Shown here piece by piece: positions 1 through 14,446 of a DNA stretch of 64,000 bases. Position numbers and translations under genes: made by a program. This DNA is from Coriaria nepalensis. Taxonomy: Eukaryota; Streptophyta; Magnoliopsida; Cucurbitales; Coriariaceae. The stretch spans positions 2,120,501 through 2,184,500 of the forward strand of contig CP114484.1 of the NCBI GenBank assembly GCA_027186245.1, in the 5' to 3' direction. The notes below the pieces were generated by a model. That model did not search any database, was not told where the DNA came from, and saw only the letters and a list, made by a program, of their open reading frames with translations. The first letter of the stretch is position 1, and every line of letters begins with the position of its first letter.

Positions 1-1952
1 CTACTTGCTAGGTATCATGTTTGGCGAGCACAATAGATAGACTATGATGACCGAAGTAGAAATAAGATGATCAAACTGGTTCAGGTCCTTGCAAGTGAAC
101 ACAAATAGGAAAAAAAATATGTTACTAAAACTCAAGACCTACCTTCAAGATGATCAAGTTGACATAATCTTGAAAGTGGAAATAGAACTTCTTCTTCAGA
201 CACTGGACCCTCTGAAAGATCCAAAATATACACAAAATGATTCATAGAGGTACAGTTAGTGACCATCCAATGTAGCTGTGAGATGAGATGCCAGAAACTA
301 AAAATAAGATAACAGATAAAAAATGGTAAACAGGAGGTAAGAAATCATGTAAACCAACCAAGCTATGATCTGTTTCTTCATTCCATATTCCTCGGAATAT
401 GAAAGAGAGCAGTTTTTGTTTGATTCCGCTCAGAAAAAGGTTGTCTGGATTTTGATGGATGTGTTGTAAACCATTCTCAGCATGATTCCCAGACCACTGA
501 TGCTGTACACTTCTCTCAGGAACCACCATGCTCTGTCATCAAAGTCAAATTGCCAGCTGAATGCTTCATATATGGCATACGAGAAAAAGAGCATATCTGC
601 CATAGTGATCAGATGATAACTATATGTAGGTAGCATTACAGAAATCTGGTGCATTCATAAAAAGTAATGATTATAATTTACTGCATAATAGAAAACGCTC
701 AACCAGAAAGATTAAAAATAAAAAGAATGCAATTGCAAAGAAATAGAAAGTCACCAATGAAATATGCACAACACAATTAAATGCAGGTACCTAGAACATC
801 AAGTGATTATTGCCAAGAAACGAATGAGACAGTCTACAGACTGTCTGTGAATCATCTAACAAATTTATAAGTTCCCCAGGTTTCGTTTCTGTTTACTCAC
901 TTAACCGAAGAAAAATGCATATTTGCTAAGAAATATTAGCAAAGAAACACGAAACAGTGCTCTGCAGGAATATACTACATGAGAAAATCGTTGAAAACAA
1001 AAATCAGATAAGACAGCAAGCATTGTTTTCAAACCATGAACTCCACTTGCCTGAGTGCTAGAATTGATGAAAAGTGCATCATCTTCACGGCAGAATTCCC
1101 CAATAGGTCGCACATCAACAAGGTGACCAGACTCCCTAATTTGAAGAACATGTATAGTCTGATAGCGAAGCGACACAATTGCCAATAAATCATCGTAGAG
1201 ATAGACACCCATATTGTGTGCCAGATTAACATAATCATTGAGGAACACCTTCTCATCAAGAACTACTCCATCTTCCAGCCTAATCGTACATTAGAGAATA
1301 TGAATAAATAAATAAATAAATAAATAAATAATATATATATATATATAGAAGAGAGTAAACCAAAATACCTGACGAGGTGAAAGGTTATCTTCTCTATAGA
1401 AGGAACTCCTTGAACAGCACCACCAAATGCAGGAGCATCCTGAATTTGAGCAGTCGAGGTAGCAAAAAGACCTAATTGACTACTCTCCAAGTAAAGGAAG
1501 AAATCCTTGCATATGAGCTCGTTACAAGAAGCGAGCGAAACACTATACAAATGCATGAAGAAGCTCTCGAACTTCTTAGCTTTAGAGGGAAGTTCCATGG
1601 CGGCATCAAACTCATCTCCTCTGTACGAAAATGTGAGCCACGTCGGCCGGTAAACAACCAGATCGCGGTGGTTCCTGCTGAAGCTGACAAGGTACTGGCC
1701 GTCGTCGGTGAACTTCCGTAACCAATTATCCGGGCAATCAAGCTCATAGATGGTGTAATTCGGTACAATGTTCTCGTAAAATCGTCTCGCACAATGAACC
1801 TAAAACCAAACCAGAACCAAAAAGAAAATGAGCCTATGAGAAGAATTGAAGCAAAGAGGGGAGAAGGTCTATGCACATACACTGGTTCCAGGAGCAGGAG
1901 TGGAGATTTGGCGCTCGAAAATCCTGGAAACCACGTTATGGCTTCTGTACAT
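1..1952 (-). CDS. DET1: DET1 (de-etiolated 1), N-terminal part, cut by window edge
   Basis: Nuclear repressor of photomorphogenesis; in plants it works with COP10 and DDB1 on CUL4 ubiquitin ligases. Five exons are readable on the minus strand: 1952-1881, 1799-1369, 1279-1051, 532-359 and 211-143. They give 325 in-frame codons, roughly the first 60% of the family length (about 540 aa). Diagnostic stretches are RIFERQISTPAPGTS near the start, FATSTAQIQDA, VNLAHNMGVYLYDDLLAI, KQKLLSFIFRGIWNEE and KKKFYFHFQDYVNLIILK. The start at 1952 matches the conserved N-terminus. Positions 1-142 look like intron, and the rest of the gene lies outside the window. The intron at 1050-533 appears to begin with GC instead of GT, because only that junction keeps the frame. 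Identification is by recalled family similarity; exon ends are inferred. Confidence 0.93.
1303..1347. repeat. AATA / TA microsatellite in DET1 intron 2
   Basis: About seven AATA units run into a TA repeat inside the intron between DET1 exons 2 and 3. Likely length-variable; no function is suggested. Confidence 0.9.
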
Positions 1953-3295
1953 TTTTCTGTGTGATTAACTCGAATCGAAGAAGATCATACTGATGTTGAA
2001 GCTGAGTGAAAATGAAGTAGAGTAGAGTGGGATGGTAGTAGAAGACTCTAGAGGGCTTTTTATCAAAAGGAATGAGGGTGAAGAACTGGAGTGGAGAGAC
2101 CCACGAGGTTCAATTTCTAACCTGTTCTTCTTTATTTATATATTCTTTCTCACTTTTTTTTTTTTTTTTTTTTAATCTCACTTTTTAGTTACATGTATAT
2201 AAATTGCTTTCGGACTTTTTAATTTATATGTAATTTTTTAATTCTAATAATTAAATTTTTAAAAATAATATTGATTTAATATATTATATTATTAAAATAA
2301 TAATAATTATTATTCTTTAATACTTAATATTTATTTTTTTTTGTTTTTTTCGTATTAATTTATTATTTTTTTATAATCTAAGGTTTTAGAAAAATATAAA
2401 AAAAAATTAGGAGAGAAAAAAAACCTGATTTATTGAGTAAAAAAATAATTGAAATAATTCAATTTCTATGAGAAAAATCAATCAAATCGATGATACAATC
2501 AACATAAATAATCAAAAAAATTTATAATAAGTAAATAAAATATATAGGTTTTAAAATTATTATAACGGGTTCAATTTGATTATATATATATATATATAAG
2601 TTAGAATCAAGAAATCAAATATACAATATAACAATATAATATTTTATATATTTAAAATTAGACATTATTTAGATCTTAACATTTTAAATACTTTTAATAG
2701 AATGAATTAAAATTGATATCCAAACTTAATTCAAAATTCATTAAATATGTGCCAAAAATAGTAATGTTGAGTTTCCTTAATTATATAATAGTATTTTTTT
2801 AGAGTACATTTCAGGATCTACATCTATTAATTTTTCTTATGACAAAATCTTACTATAAATTATATTACATTACACAGATTCAAATTATACTAAATATTTA
2901 TAAAAATTTTGACACCCACCCATTACACAGAACAATTATGGGAGTAAAATTAAGTGCTAAAATGAAAACGGCAGCTAAAATTAAGTGAAAATTAAGCAAT
3001 ACCCTAATGATACAACTCCTGTAAATTTCACACAGTGCATGTCAAATTTTGCGCCTAAACAACCAACAGCACTCGGTGAAAATTGGGTTGGAATTAATTC
3101 TCTGAGAAACACGATATACAACAAAAATGGATTGGACTAGAAAATTATCAGGTACAGTGCTTCTTCCCCTTGAAAACTAGCCATTAATGTCAGAATGTTC
3201 TTCGAGGAAGGGATGATGGCAAAACGACTCTGGGTTCAATGCCAAATGGCCTTCCTTCCTTGAGAAACTTGATAACGTCAGCAAATAATAGGTAT
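1953..3295. other. DET1 5' leader and promoter, AT-rich intergenic DNA, BIG5 3' UTR
   Basis: Positions 1953 to about 2120 are probably the DET1 leader and proximal promoter. About 2140-2900 is very AT-rich with a long T run near 2153-2174 and a TA repeat near 2582-2598. The stretch just before 3296 should be the 3' UTR of BIG5. No gene is seen. Confidence 0.6.
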
Positions 3296-6200
3296 CTATG
3301 GCAACAGAGCTTTCAATTGCATCCTGAATAGATCGCCAAGAGCTCCACGAACATCCATCTAAATACATTTCAGCAGTAATCATCGAGAAAAGAAAGATTA
3401 CCGGAAAGGATAAAACTTTGAAAGTAGAAGAATAGTAAAGATTATGTGGAAGAATAACTATCAAAAAGATTTAATCGGAAAGACAGAGGATACCTGGTCG
3501 CAGCATACAAGTTTCGTAAGCAAAGGATAAAACTCCCTGAGATGTCTTCTGAAAATCTGATCGTTCATAAAGCACATGCCCTTAAGCACCTAAAATAAAA
3601 AAAACATTATAGCAACGATTAACCATTAAATACTAATCAATAGAGGCTTATGCTTAAATTATTAATCAGTCAACAGACAATACCTTGACAATGACTGGAG
3701 AACGTAGGTCCAGAACTCGATGAATGTCCATATTAGTAGTCTCCCCTGCAGAGCTTTGCAGCTCAGATGCCTCCCATAGAGCTTGTTCACAGAAAGAAAC
3801 CAGCCTGACTTCTGCTATTCCTTGAAGTTTCTTTTCTGAATCTGAATGCTCTGTGGAATTATATTGAGAAGTTGTTTTTTCTAAAATGTCCAGATATATG
3901 GAAGTTCCAGCTACTTCTTGGCGGATAAGATTCGAAGGCGGCCTGAAACAAAGAGGCATCAAATTAAGATGCAAAAATCTTGCGTTTATGAAACGAATAA
4001 TGATTGGGAAGAAAAGGAAGAGGGAAAAAAATTGGATTGATGGCACACCTTTCATCAGGAATGTGGTGCATGCGCAATCTGAGTTTGGAAGATGAATTAT
4101 AAGTAGAAGCAAATTCCAAGAGCGCTAACAAAATATCCATAATAGCAATCTTTTGAGATGCTGTCAACTTGCTCCAGAATTTCTTCTGCAAAATATAGAA
4201 ACATTGTCATAGGAGAAGACTTTTGACATTCTACTCAAATCTAATGATCTCCTACACTCTCTCTCTCCATCAACCCCAGGATGTCTCCTTTCAACACAAA
4301 GGGTGCAACATCTAGCAATATACATTGAATCTCTTCCCCCACAATGGAATAAGAAACCCAGACACGAAAAATAAAACATACAGTACATGATGAAATAAAA
4401 CTTATCAAGTTATTGAATGCAATCTACAGGCTAACAACCTACAGCATTCTGCTTCATACCTGAATATTGTCAATAGCACCAAGAAGCAATAATTGAGTGA
4501 TGCACTTGCCCCTAATAGCCACCAGCAATGGACTTCCCTCCTCATCTTTGACATCAGGAGCATCAGGAACCTAAAATGAATTAACTTTTTACAGAATTCA
4601 TGGAAGACAAACTAGAGAGGAAAAAGGAACCAACAAATAAATTACAAATTGAAAGAAGATATAGCATATTTCCTATTTGGATTTCGTAGGGCCAATTGCA
4701 ACCAATAATGTTGTCGATTTGAGCATAGAGGTAGATAAGATAATAAGCACCCACCGAGAATACTCGGAATGATGGAGAGGTTACCTTAGATGGAGAAGTT
4801 GGTGTCATTGCATCTGAAGCACGATTCTTAGACTTTGAAGTGAGACTTCGACCAAATATATTGTCCATCATATTTCCCATAATTCTTTGACCAAATGTTT
4901 GATTCCGCTGTAGCCCACCAGCTTCAGCAGATGCTTCGGATCTCATTGATGGTGATGGAAGGCCTATAAGATAAGATTTTGATTTATTAAGTTCCCAACA
5001 AATAGGTACTTTGTGCTGTCAAGACTATGCCCTTCAATAGGATAAAACACGAAGCCACATCAATAAAGAGAAAAAAAAAAAAAATATATATATATATATA
5101 TATATCTGTATGTATATATATATGTATAGTGCTTCCACTAGTATATGAGAGAGATTGACAGTATAAGAGGCTCATTATTTAGTTAAAAGGCCAAAGACCA
5201 AACCTTCAGACCCATTTGAAGGAAGTTGTTGCCCTGACTCTTGATTCTCATCTAGAATTGCATTTATCTTTGGATTCTGTGTTTTTCCATCAGCACCGGA
5301 TCTTGGGGTTGCTAGAGGAGATAGATTGTAACCACCATCAGTACCATCACCTGTATGCACCTCCAAATCTTTATTTAGCACTCTTCCATTGATTGTGTTC
5401 TCAAAACTCAAGGTATTGAGTAGCTCAAGTGGTTGCGTTGTGTATGCAGCATCCCTGGTAATCAAAATATTAAAACAGGAAATGTAATAAGTAGCAAAGT
5501 GTGTGGAGTATAGGAATAAGCACCTTATACTTTCCAACAATGCATCCCAATCACTCTCACTAAATTGATGTCCTCCAACTTCAATGAGGTGCACTAATGC
5601 ACCCAGAGACAATGAAACTACTGACTGTTCTATCTGTTTTGCACAGTCTAGTAGCAAGCTCAAGAGTGGTGATAACATGAAACATACCTCCTGAAGGGGA
5701 AAACACACACGTGCACGAAAGGAGTGGGAGAGGGAGGGAGAAAGGTATGATATTAGTCACAACAAAGAAATTTCTAAGAACACTTGAATAATATTTGAAG
5801 TATAATAATATAAGCCTTCTCCAAAGACAACATAACATGGACAAAAAAGTTGGGCAGTAATACCCTGTAAAAGGTGTTGAAGAGATTGCAGAGCAGCTGA
5901 AGTGAATGGACACTGGTGTCGCGAAGGGACTCATCACGGGTAGAAATTAAGGTTTCTCTTCCAGCAAGTCTCAAATGATCGAAAATGGGAAATAAGACAC
6001 GATGGAAAATACTCTCCCAGAATGATCGTGAGAACTTGCTACCTCTCTCATTCAGTAAATCAAACAAAACTTCAAGAGCACAGCTGCTGACCTCGGGTCT
6101 TAGATCTGACGTCAAATCAGACAAACCAGCGAGCATTGGATACCAATAATGTTCCGTCATATCCAATGTTTTATCCTCATTAACATCAATGGGCTTCAAA

Positions 6201-9200
6201 GCACCTCCAGGTACAAAACCCTAAAATATAACCACATATAGAAGGACACAGTAACGCAATACTGGTTATCACACTTTCATACACTGCTCCAGAGCAATCA
6301 GGTGCATTGAATAATGATAACAGAGGACATTCATACCTAAAAACTTATGTCAGCATGGTTTTATAGTTAATGAAAATAATAAAAGTTGCATTTAAAGGAA
6401 GCTTCTAAGATGATGAATGATTCGTTTTGACATTCATAACATGCAAAAACTTCTCATCTTTTGGTGGACATATCGATCACATGATATGTTCCCAGTATTT
6501 GACCTACTTTGAAATGGCATTAATTATTCGGAAAATCAAACAACCAATAAGCAAACAAAAAAGTGACTAGTAATATGCTCTCCTGATGGTTTTACCACCC
6601 ATAGGTGGAATATAGTTCATTCTTAATCTCCATATGTATTTCCAAATACCACACACCAAACATCCATTAAAAGTTGATGGAAAGATTTGAAAAGCCAATT
6701 GTGTACAGAAGCCTTGGATAAATGAAATCATAAGCGAACAACAAACCTCTGCCAGACGATCCTCGCATATACGCAGGAGTGCAATAGCTTTCAAGCTGAT
6801 ACGGGGAAAATTTTTGTTGTTCGCAAATCTTATGAGACAGTTGACACAGTCCATGAAACAATCTCCAACAACTTGATCAAAGTGTTCCAATATAACTGCA
6901 GAAGTTATTGCGAAAAGATAAGCCACCAAACTTGTTTAACATAATGAAGACAATGTGCAATAAAAAGTAATGCATCAGTAAGTTTGAAAAATAGATACTT
7001 CCTACCTTGCTCAACATTCTCAAATGCACTTTCAACAATTGATTCGGAATCATCATCAGCAGCAGCCGTAAAAATCATAAAAACACAGCGCCAGCCAGAT
7101 TTAATATTTCCGACTTTAGATTTTATCATCTGCACAGAAAGTAGCATGTGAAAATTTGCTAGAAACCTCAAATTGAACATTTCATACAATGATAAATGAA
7201 AGCAGTATGAACTTTTCATACTTCTGATTCTTAAAAAAAAAAAAGGTTGATTAAGTCAACATACTTGAACAATACAGTCTACGATAAGGCTCCTTATGGA
7301 TTCGCTTCGGCTATTTCGCATCAGAACTACAAATGGTTTAAGAATATCATTTTGGAATGTGAAATTGGCCAGTTCAGCTCGCTCCAAGTACTTCATACCA
7401 AGCTGCCTTAAAGAATCAATGGCATACATTGCAACTTTTTCATCATGATGACTACCAGCTGAAATAAAGTGATTCGCTAAGACAGACCATATTCGAGCCC
7501 AGACCTGGAAGAAAAATTTGGAGAAATTACAAATCTAAAAATAAAATTTAAAACTAAATTAAACAATTTTTTAACGTTCTTAAAGATAAAAATTTTGGCA
7601 AATATCTTCAAGTTATAAACATGACCATCTAAGGACATTAAAATGCCTAACTGTCTAAGGACATTAAAATGCCATACATAATCACCCATAATACTCTTCC
7701 TCAGAGGAGAACTGGTAGAAATACAAAACAAATAAATTGATTTTATAGAAGTAACTAAGAAAAATACCATTCGTATACGATCCATATTGTAATAGCTGAT
7801 CTCAACAAGTTTTTGCAAGCTGAAAACACGAGCTGGATGCTGTTTTAGCTCTTCTGCAGATACACCACAGAGAGCAGTAAAGAACTCTACCACAGAATCA
7901 CTGGGAAGTTTTACACTATTGACAAATACTCCTTCAGAAGGTTTCCCAGCCAACTCTCTTAGGGATTGAAGAACAGCATCCCTAGATATCTGATTAGATC
8001 CCTGCATGACAGTTAGAGCAATGAAAGGAGTTGTCGTAATGTATTCAAGCCGAGAAACACATTCTAAAACTGCATTCCACGTGTCTTGAAGCGAATCAGT
8101 CTCTGAATCACAAAGAGCCAGCAGAGTCCGCAGTGCTTCCACATTTTTACTATGCATTTCCTTTGGCGCATGCAAGAAAGTAAATCTGCATACATACAAA
8201 GAGTGATAACAGCTGTCGTGAGTTTATCACAAGCCTCACATTAAAAACAGTCAATATGCTTGTATGTGTGTGTGTATTGAAACAGTCATTGTGTTTCAAT
8301 TTTCAACAAACTGAGTTAAATACAAGCCTCACATTGCAAGGGGGGAAAAAAGGCTGAAAAAAAAAAATAAATAATAACTGTGTCGGAATGAAAAGGCAAC
8401 CTCATGAATTAACAAGTCAAGTTTATCATTGTCTATGTTACCTGACAAGAGATGTTAGGAAAGCATAGCGCATAGTATCCATTCGAAGAACATGGGTAAT
8501 GTGTATTCCAGCTCTAAACCCCTCCATACATAGAACAACCCTCGGCTTGTTGTCACCCTCCTCCATAGTAACAGAGAAAGTGGCAAGTAGAGGCCATCCG
8601 ACAGCCTCAACCATAGGCCTTACAAGTTCAATCTGATGTGAGGTGTAAAATACTCCTCTTTTTGCTCCTTGTTTCCGGAATATAGCCTGTGTTTGTTTAA
8701 CAATAGCTTCACTCTCAGATTTGGTATCAGTAGATGACTTTCTTCTAGGGAGGGCCAAATTTAAAATACTGACAACTCCCCCTCTTTCTTCACCTTTGGG
8801 CCCTTGTCTGCTTTTTTCTTTACCATATGAATCATCTTTCATTTTAATCTCTTCTTTAACAATCGAATCATAGATCTCTTCCAAGAGTTCGGTCAGAGCA
8901 CATTCTTCTGGATCATTCGTGGCATTCATGTTTACAAAGTCTGACTTGGACATTTTAGGCCACACCATTGGGTTATGTGCATCAGTATTTAACATTATAA
9001 CTGCATAAGCAAGCACATACGCAGTGTCTGCATTTTTGAAAAGACCTGGGTTATCTGTGCAATATCTGTCAGGGGATAACCACAACACAACATAAAATAT
9101 ATTATTACTAGCTAGAAGTACAAAAGTCATGTTTTCTCAGTAAAAAGTAATGCACATATTTCCAAGCTATACGTGGAAATGTAGGGGATTTATCAGAGCT

Positions 9201-12200
9201 ACAAGTAAGCATATGAATAATGACAAAAATGGTTCAAGAAAGAGATACAATGGTGTGAAAGAAGATTCTCCAAATATAAATGCACACAAAAGTACAGGAT
9301 GTTCTCACGCACAAACACCAAAGGAAACCTCCATACCGTTCTGCAAATTTTTCCATGATGCGATCTATCTTTTGAGCTTCCCCTGGAAGTCGAAATCCTT
9401 TAAGAAATTCACGGATAGCAGTGCTGAACTTCATTTCTGAGAACTGCATGGAATCTACATAAGCATGCATCACGGCAAGGGGAAACTCTTCGTGCTGACC
9501 CAAATAATCGCCAATCATAGCCTAAAAAATCAAAATGGTCAGAAAACTCCTGCTCAAATTGAAACCAGCATCATGTGAAGAATAGATTTCACCTTGTCCA
9601 AACTAGGAGTATTTCTCAGAAACTGCGCGACTGAAGAAGCCTTATTCTCCACCAGCTTATTTACTATCAGATACTCTACACCCTTAGTAGGTTTCCTGTT
9701 GAACTGCAGCACGATTAACAACACAGGTCAACCACTGAACTAAAGCCGGTGGAATAATGTGCAGACCCAGAAGAAAAAAACTGTAAGATATCACTAGTAA
9801 ACTAGAAGACAACACTACCTCAGAGATCGCAGCTTCCACAGTAGATTTATGAGCTTTTGCCTTCTCAAAGTCATTGGGCACATCTTCCCTGCTTTTTATC
9901 TCAAGAGATTCTTTAGAAGAAAGTTCTTCTGAAACATGAGTAATTTTGTTCTGCTGCTCTTCATGATAAGACTTCTCCCAATCGACCAGTGATTTAAGCA
10001 CGTTCACAAGACACTAGAGGGAATATAGAGGTCAATAAAGAACTTCTGATGACGTTGCAGTATAGAACGATCAATCAGAACAGGTAGCAAGCACAAAAAG
10101 TGATAAAGAGCAGACAACATACTTGAAGGGATGAACCTTTAATTGAGTTTCCTTGGGACAAAGCAACAGAATTTGGATCTGCATTATGGTGGGCTCCTTG
10201 AATTTTTGATAAAGTGGTTACCTACACATAAGCAGTAAAAAACTGTTAGAAAAGTTTTATTTAACCTGAAATATATATAGGACTCAGAGTGTGTCTCTAC
10301 CATGCGTTCAAACAAATTTGGAGCCTCAAGATCACAGTCATAGTTTACGAAAATGTCAACAAGCATCTGAGAATCCCTGCAGACTTTCTCAAGCATCCTG
10401 CAAACCACACCATCAGAAATCACAACCCTCAATTCCAAAACCTTTAACTAGATCAAGTTTGTGCATTACTGATGCAATATTCTACTAACGAGAAGAAACT
10501 ATACCGTAGAACACTTATTTTTTGGTTAACAGGGCAGTCCATGCCGTCCAATGATCTTAAAACAATCAAAGGAAAGAACACGCCAATTTCACCCTAAAAA
10601 GGAAAACATAAAATATGAGGGAATGCATCAAAGTAATAGAAAACTCCTAAGTTAAGCTTCAATTACAGATCAAATTGTACCTTAAGACTTTCCCTAAACC
10701 GCAACAAGAGTACAAAGAAAATTCCAGTTGCATACTGACATGTCAGGAAATAAGTGCCATCATAAACGAATTGTGCAGCTTATTCTCACAAAATGAAATA
10801 AAAAACTGAACTTACAAGATATGCATACCTGAAATATAGTTTGAGATTGTGAAACTGCCGCTCGCAACAAAGCATATGAAAGATATGCTTTCACAGAATC
10901 AATAAAGTGAAAGTCCTTTGTAAATGAATGGCTAACCCCTTCCAGTAAACCCTAAATACAATTTTAATGGATGACATTAGTCAAAGGATACGAAGAATGT
11001 CAATAAAAATAAAAAGGCATTCGCTCAAGGTTGGATATGTAGCAAGTCAAATATTACTACTGAATTCCACCTATCCACCCAACCACAATTTTGCATTAAT
11101 AGTTAAGGACAATATAAATGAAGGAAATTTCAAAATGCTGAGAAATTCAAATTTCTGAGTATCCCCTCTCTCGCTATCTAGTGCCAGTTCCGAAAGCATT
11201 GAAACTAGCATAAATAGGTGAATATCAAACAAATATTTCTCTAAGAAGGGTTTGGGAGTTTTCCATGCCAAGTGTACTACCAACAAAGGCAAGCATAAGT
11301 AAACACGAGTGTAGCTATAGAAGTAACCTGCAGGAGCTCAAGGGACAATATACGAGTCTTGGTAGTGACTTCGTCATTATCTTCCTTCATACCCATCTGG
11401 TAAAAATAGAATAACAATGACAATAAGTCTTACCAGAGTCTTAAATAATGCCACAAACAGCATGAAGAAGACTCTGAAACAACCAACCTTGCAAAGGGTG
11501 CGTAATACCATTAAAGCGTCGTGTTGAACTATGCCTGAACTCTCAAGATCAACCCCCCTTAGAGCATTAAATATTATAGTTATAAGAATCCGTAGTCAAT
11601 GCATCTTAGTCATTCAGCAAAAATATTCAAGTGTACTGTCCTAGATAGTCACCTTATTATCTTTTTATCATCTTCGAGCTGCACGGCTTTATCAAGGACA
11701 GCCTCTAAACCCTATACAACATGCAATTTAGGTCAAATGACACGTCAAACTTGTATCAATAGGATTGGATCTCATAAAATGTACTTGCAGAAATAAATCG
11801 CTTGACTGACTGACCAAAGGTTATTAAAAATAAGAATAAAGTTTTAAAAATTAAAAAATTAAAAATAAATAAATAAATAAGGCAGACACACCTTGATGTC
11901 AGCACCACCAGCAAGATTCTGAAGTACTTCAAATGATGCAATAGATGCATCCTTGACCTGGTTAAGTGCATCTCCTAAAGTTGTATCTTTGTCATTTTGA
12001 TCGGCTGGGGGAGTTTCTTCGTCTTTTCCGATTGACTTATCTGCTGAATTGGATTCTTTCTCGCCAACAGAACCAGATGAACTGACCTGAACGTCCTGCA
12101 AGATCTGTGCTACTAATTTTTTAGTCACCAAGTGGAAGCAACTTAATCCTTTCCCTCTCATATTGATGATAACTAGGAAAAACCATCCTTAAGGAGGACA

Positions 12201-14446
12201 AAGATCACATACCCCATCCGTCTCCATTCTCCTAAAGATGATGCCAATCATCTGAGTCAACATTGCCTTTGCTGTTGCTTGATTAATGGGACTTTTGCTA
12301 CATATCCAAAAAAATATAATATGAATACCACATCAGATTGGTGCATGGGACCAATGACACCTCGAAAGTACCTGTTAAGAGCAATGTTGTAGCAAACTCT
12401 AATGACTCCCAGCAAAGATTCGCCATGTACTGCATAAACCATAGGAGTAATTAACTTTTTGCAACTGCAGACACGGAACAGCCAAAACTATTCTAAGAGA
12501 AATATAGGCTGACATATAATGAAAAAATATGTAGTTGGATCAACATAAACACCATAATCCAATAGACCATTAGTGGAGATTTAAAGTATTTTGCTCTAAC
12601 AACTGACAAAGATCTTTTTTTTTTCCTTTTTTTTTCCTTTTTTTTTCTACACATTGCAAGATAATATTAAGCCTCCCTTGATTAGACGAAACCCAAACTG
12701 TGGAGTTTAGTAACACGATTGAGAAACACAATAATGCCTTTATTCCTAACAACAAACCTCTAAACTTTGTGGATGCAACGGCGCTAAGAAGTACCTTCAG
12801 TACTTGCAAAATGGTACTGCAGAATTGGAACTTAAAATAGTCAGTAATAAACAACAATGAACATTAATACGGTAATGTCACAGCCCATGACACATACCTA
12901 TCAGGTGATGAATTATCAACAGAACTGCAAACTGTGTTCAAAATGTCTGTGAAGAGCAGCACATTTTTACCACCATCTAGGCCAGGATCTCCCTCTAAAT
13001 GATCATAAGCAATCAGCTTCTGGGCTTACAGAATTTGAAAAGATAAGTTAGCAATCACCTAAAAGTACACAGGCATTAGAGATTCAGATTAACTTCGGTT
13101 GAAATGTACATGGTGAACAAATTAAGCATGTAAGCAAATGAGCGAATAAAATACTTTGGTTGTTGTGTTCATATTTGTAAGGATTATAAAAAATTACTTT
13201 TTTAGAATCCGGAGATTATATATCAAGAAAAAGGACATACATGAAGACAGTCCAAAGCAAGTTCTAGGACTTTCAAGTTCTTGGTCTCAAATGCAAGGCG
13301 AAGAGGATTCAAAACAAGATCTGCTGCAGCTCCTTCTAAGGTACGACCAGCATTAGCTAAAACACTTGTAATAGATTCAGTTTGGTTGCCAGTCGTGCCA
13401 ACATTCTCAACCTCCTCCGCAGCTTGTGTATTTTCATCTCCTCCTTCAGTTTCAGGTAGACTGTAAACCAAAAATAACCAGAGAATTACTATCAAACTGT
13501 ATGTAGCACTAAGTAACAGGTTTAGGGAGTTTGCCCAGTTCATCTAATAACACTAATCCATTAACAATCTATTCGGTTCACCAGAAATGTAAGGTAAGAC
13601 TCTCGAAGCAAGGAAGGATTGGGGAATAAGTATAAATTTTGAGAAACAAAAACCCACCATTTCCCATAGATATAGCAGTCTAGTAGTGTTCAAATAATTA
13701 TTGACTTTATACTAAGGAAAAGTAAATAAAATATGATGCTTCTTTGTATGTTCAATGTGAAAATAGTAGGAGTACAAACAAATAGCAGACACCAGAAAAA
13801 AAAAATACAAATATAGACCTCGCTTCTCCAGCTAAAGTTACTTGATTTTTCTCGCCAGATGCTGAAACCTGAGTCTGATTGGATTGTTTGGCGCTCTCTG
13901 CAGGATGAATGAAACCAATGCACTTATAAATGACTGCTATGAGATCATTTGGACAAAAATAATACAACCATACAAAACACTTCTACTATATAGTTCTATA
14001 TGCCTAAGAGATCAAACCTCGTAATAACAAAACCCATTTGCAGAATACACATAACTGACAGAATGCACTTTGCATTTTCATTATTCGAAACCAAACTTCG
14101 GATGGGTGACCGCATTGAGCTATGTAATTGATTAATTCCTTTAAAAATGAGAAACGAGAAACAAAATTGTCGTTTGCTCTTCACAAAAACTAAAAATTTG
14201 GTTCAGCAATAGGCACAGGATGCAAATTCAGAGATCCAAATTACTCGTAGGGGGGGTACTATGCAGCGATTGAAAACGAATCTGAGAGATCCAGAAGGAA
14301 ATTTCTCGGAAATAAACAAAGAAAAAGGATGTGATCAAACCTAGATACGCCTGAATGGCCTTCTGGAGGTCGGGATACTTTTTGCCTCCAGAACACTCTT
14401 TGAACATCGACTCGAACGCGCGAGTCAAAAAACCTCCGGCAGCCAT
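3296..14446 (-). CDS. BIG5: BIG5-type ARF guanine-nucleotide exchange factor, complete, 33 exons
   Basis: Large Sec7 ARF-GEF of the BIG/Sec7 group; the Arabidopsis BIG5 (MIN7/BEN1) acts at the trans-Golgi network/early endosome in vesicle traffic, polar recycling and immunity. Thirty-three minus-strand exons with matching phases give 1752 aa, close to the family's roughly 1740. First exon 14446-14341, last 3358-3296; the longest, 9065-8442, carries the second half of the Sec7 domain. The N-terminus [14 protein letters not shown] and the C-terminal RGALGDLF motif are family hallmarks. The Sec7 domain spans about residues 597-785; the glutamic finger is E681 in [12 protein letters not shown], followed by [26 protein letters not shown] regions precede it and the HDS repeats follow. 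An in-frame ATG lies 12 codons upstream at 14482, but 14446 matches the conserved start. Exons: 14446-14341, 13897-13819, 13460-13241, 13019-12898, 12816-12758, 12429-12372, 12297-12213, 12095-11892, 11711-11653, 11557-11488, 11396-11328, 10951-10829, 10734-10681, 10593-10505, 10397-10301, 10221-10123, 10013-9819, 9703-9593, 9521-9337, 9065-8442, 8185-7768, 7504-7265, 7129-7006, 6895-6747, 6220-5864, 5690-5524, 5454-5204, 4963-4785, 4570-4460, 4185-4049, 3942-3684, 3589-3494, 3358-3296. Confidence 0.96.
5071..5105. repeat. Poly-A / TA microsatellite in a BIG5 intron
   Basis: Fourteen A residues followed by about ten TA units within the intron between exons 28 and 27 of BIG5. Confidence 0.85.
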
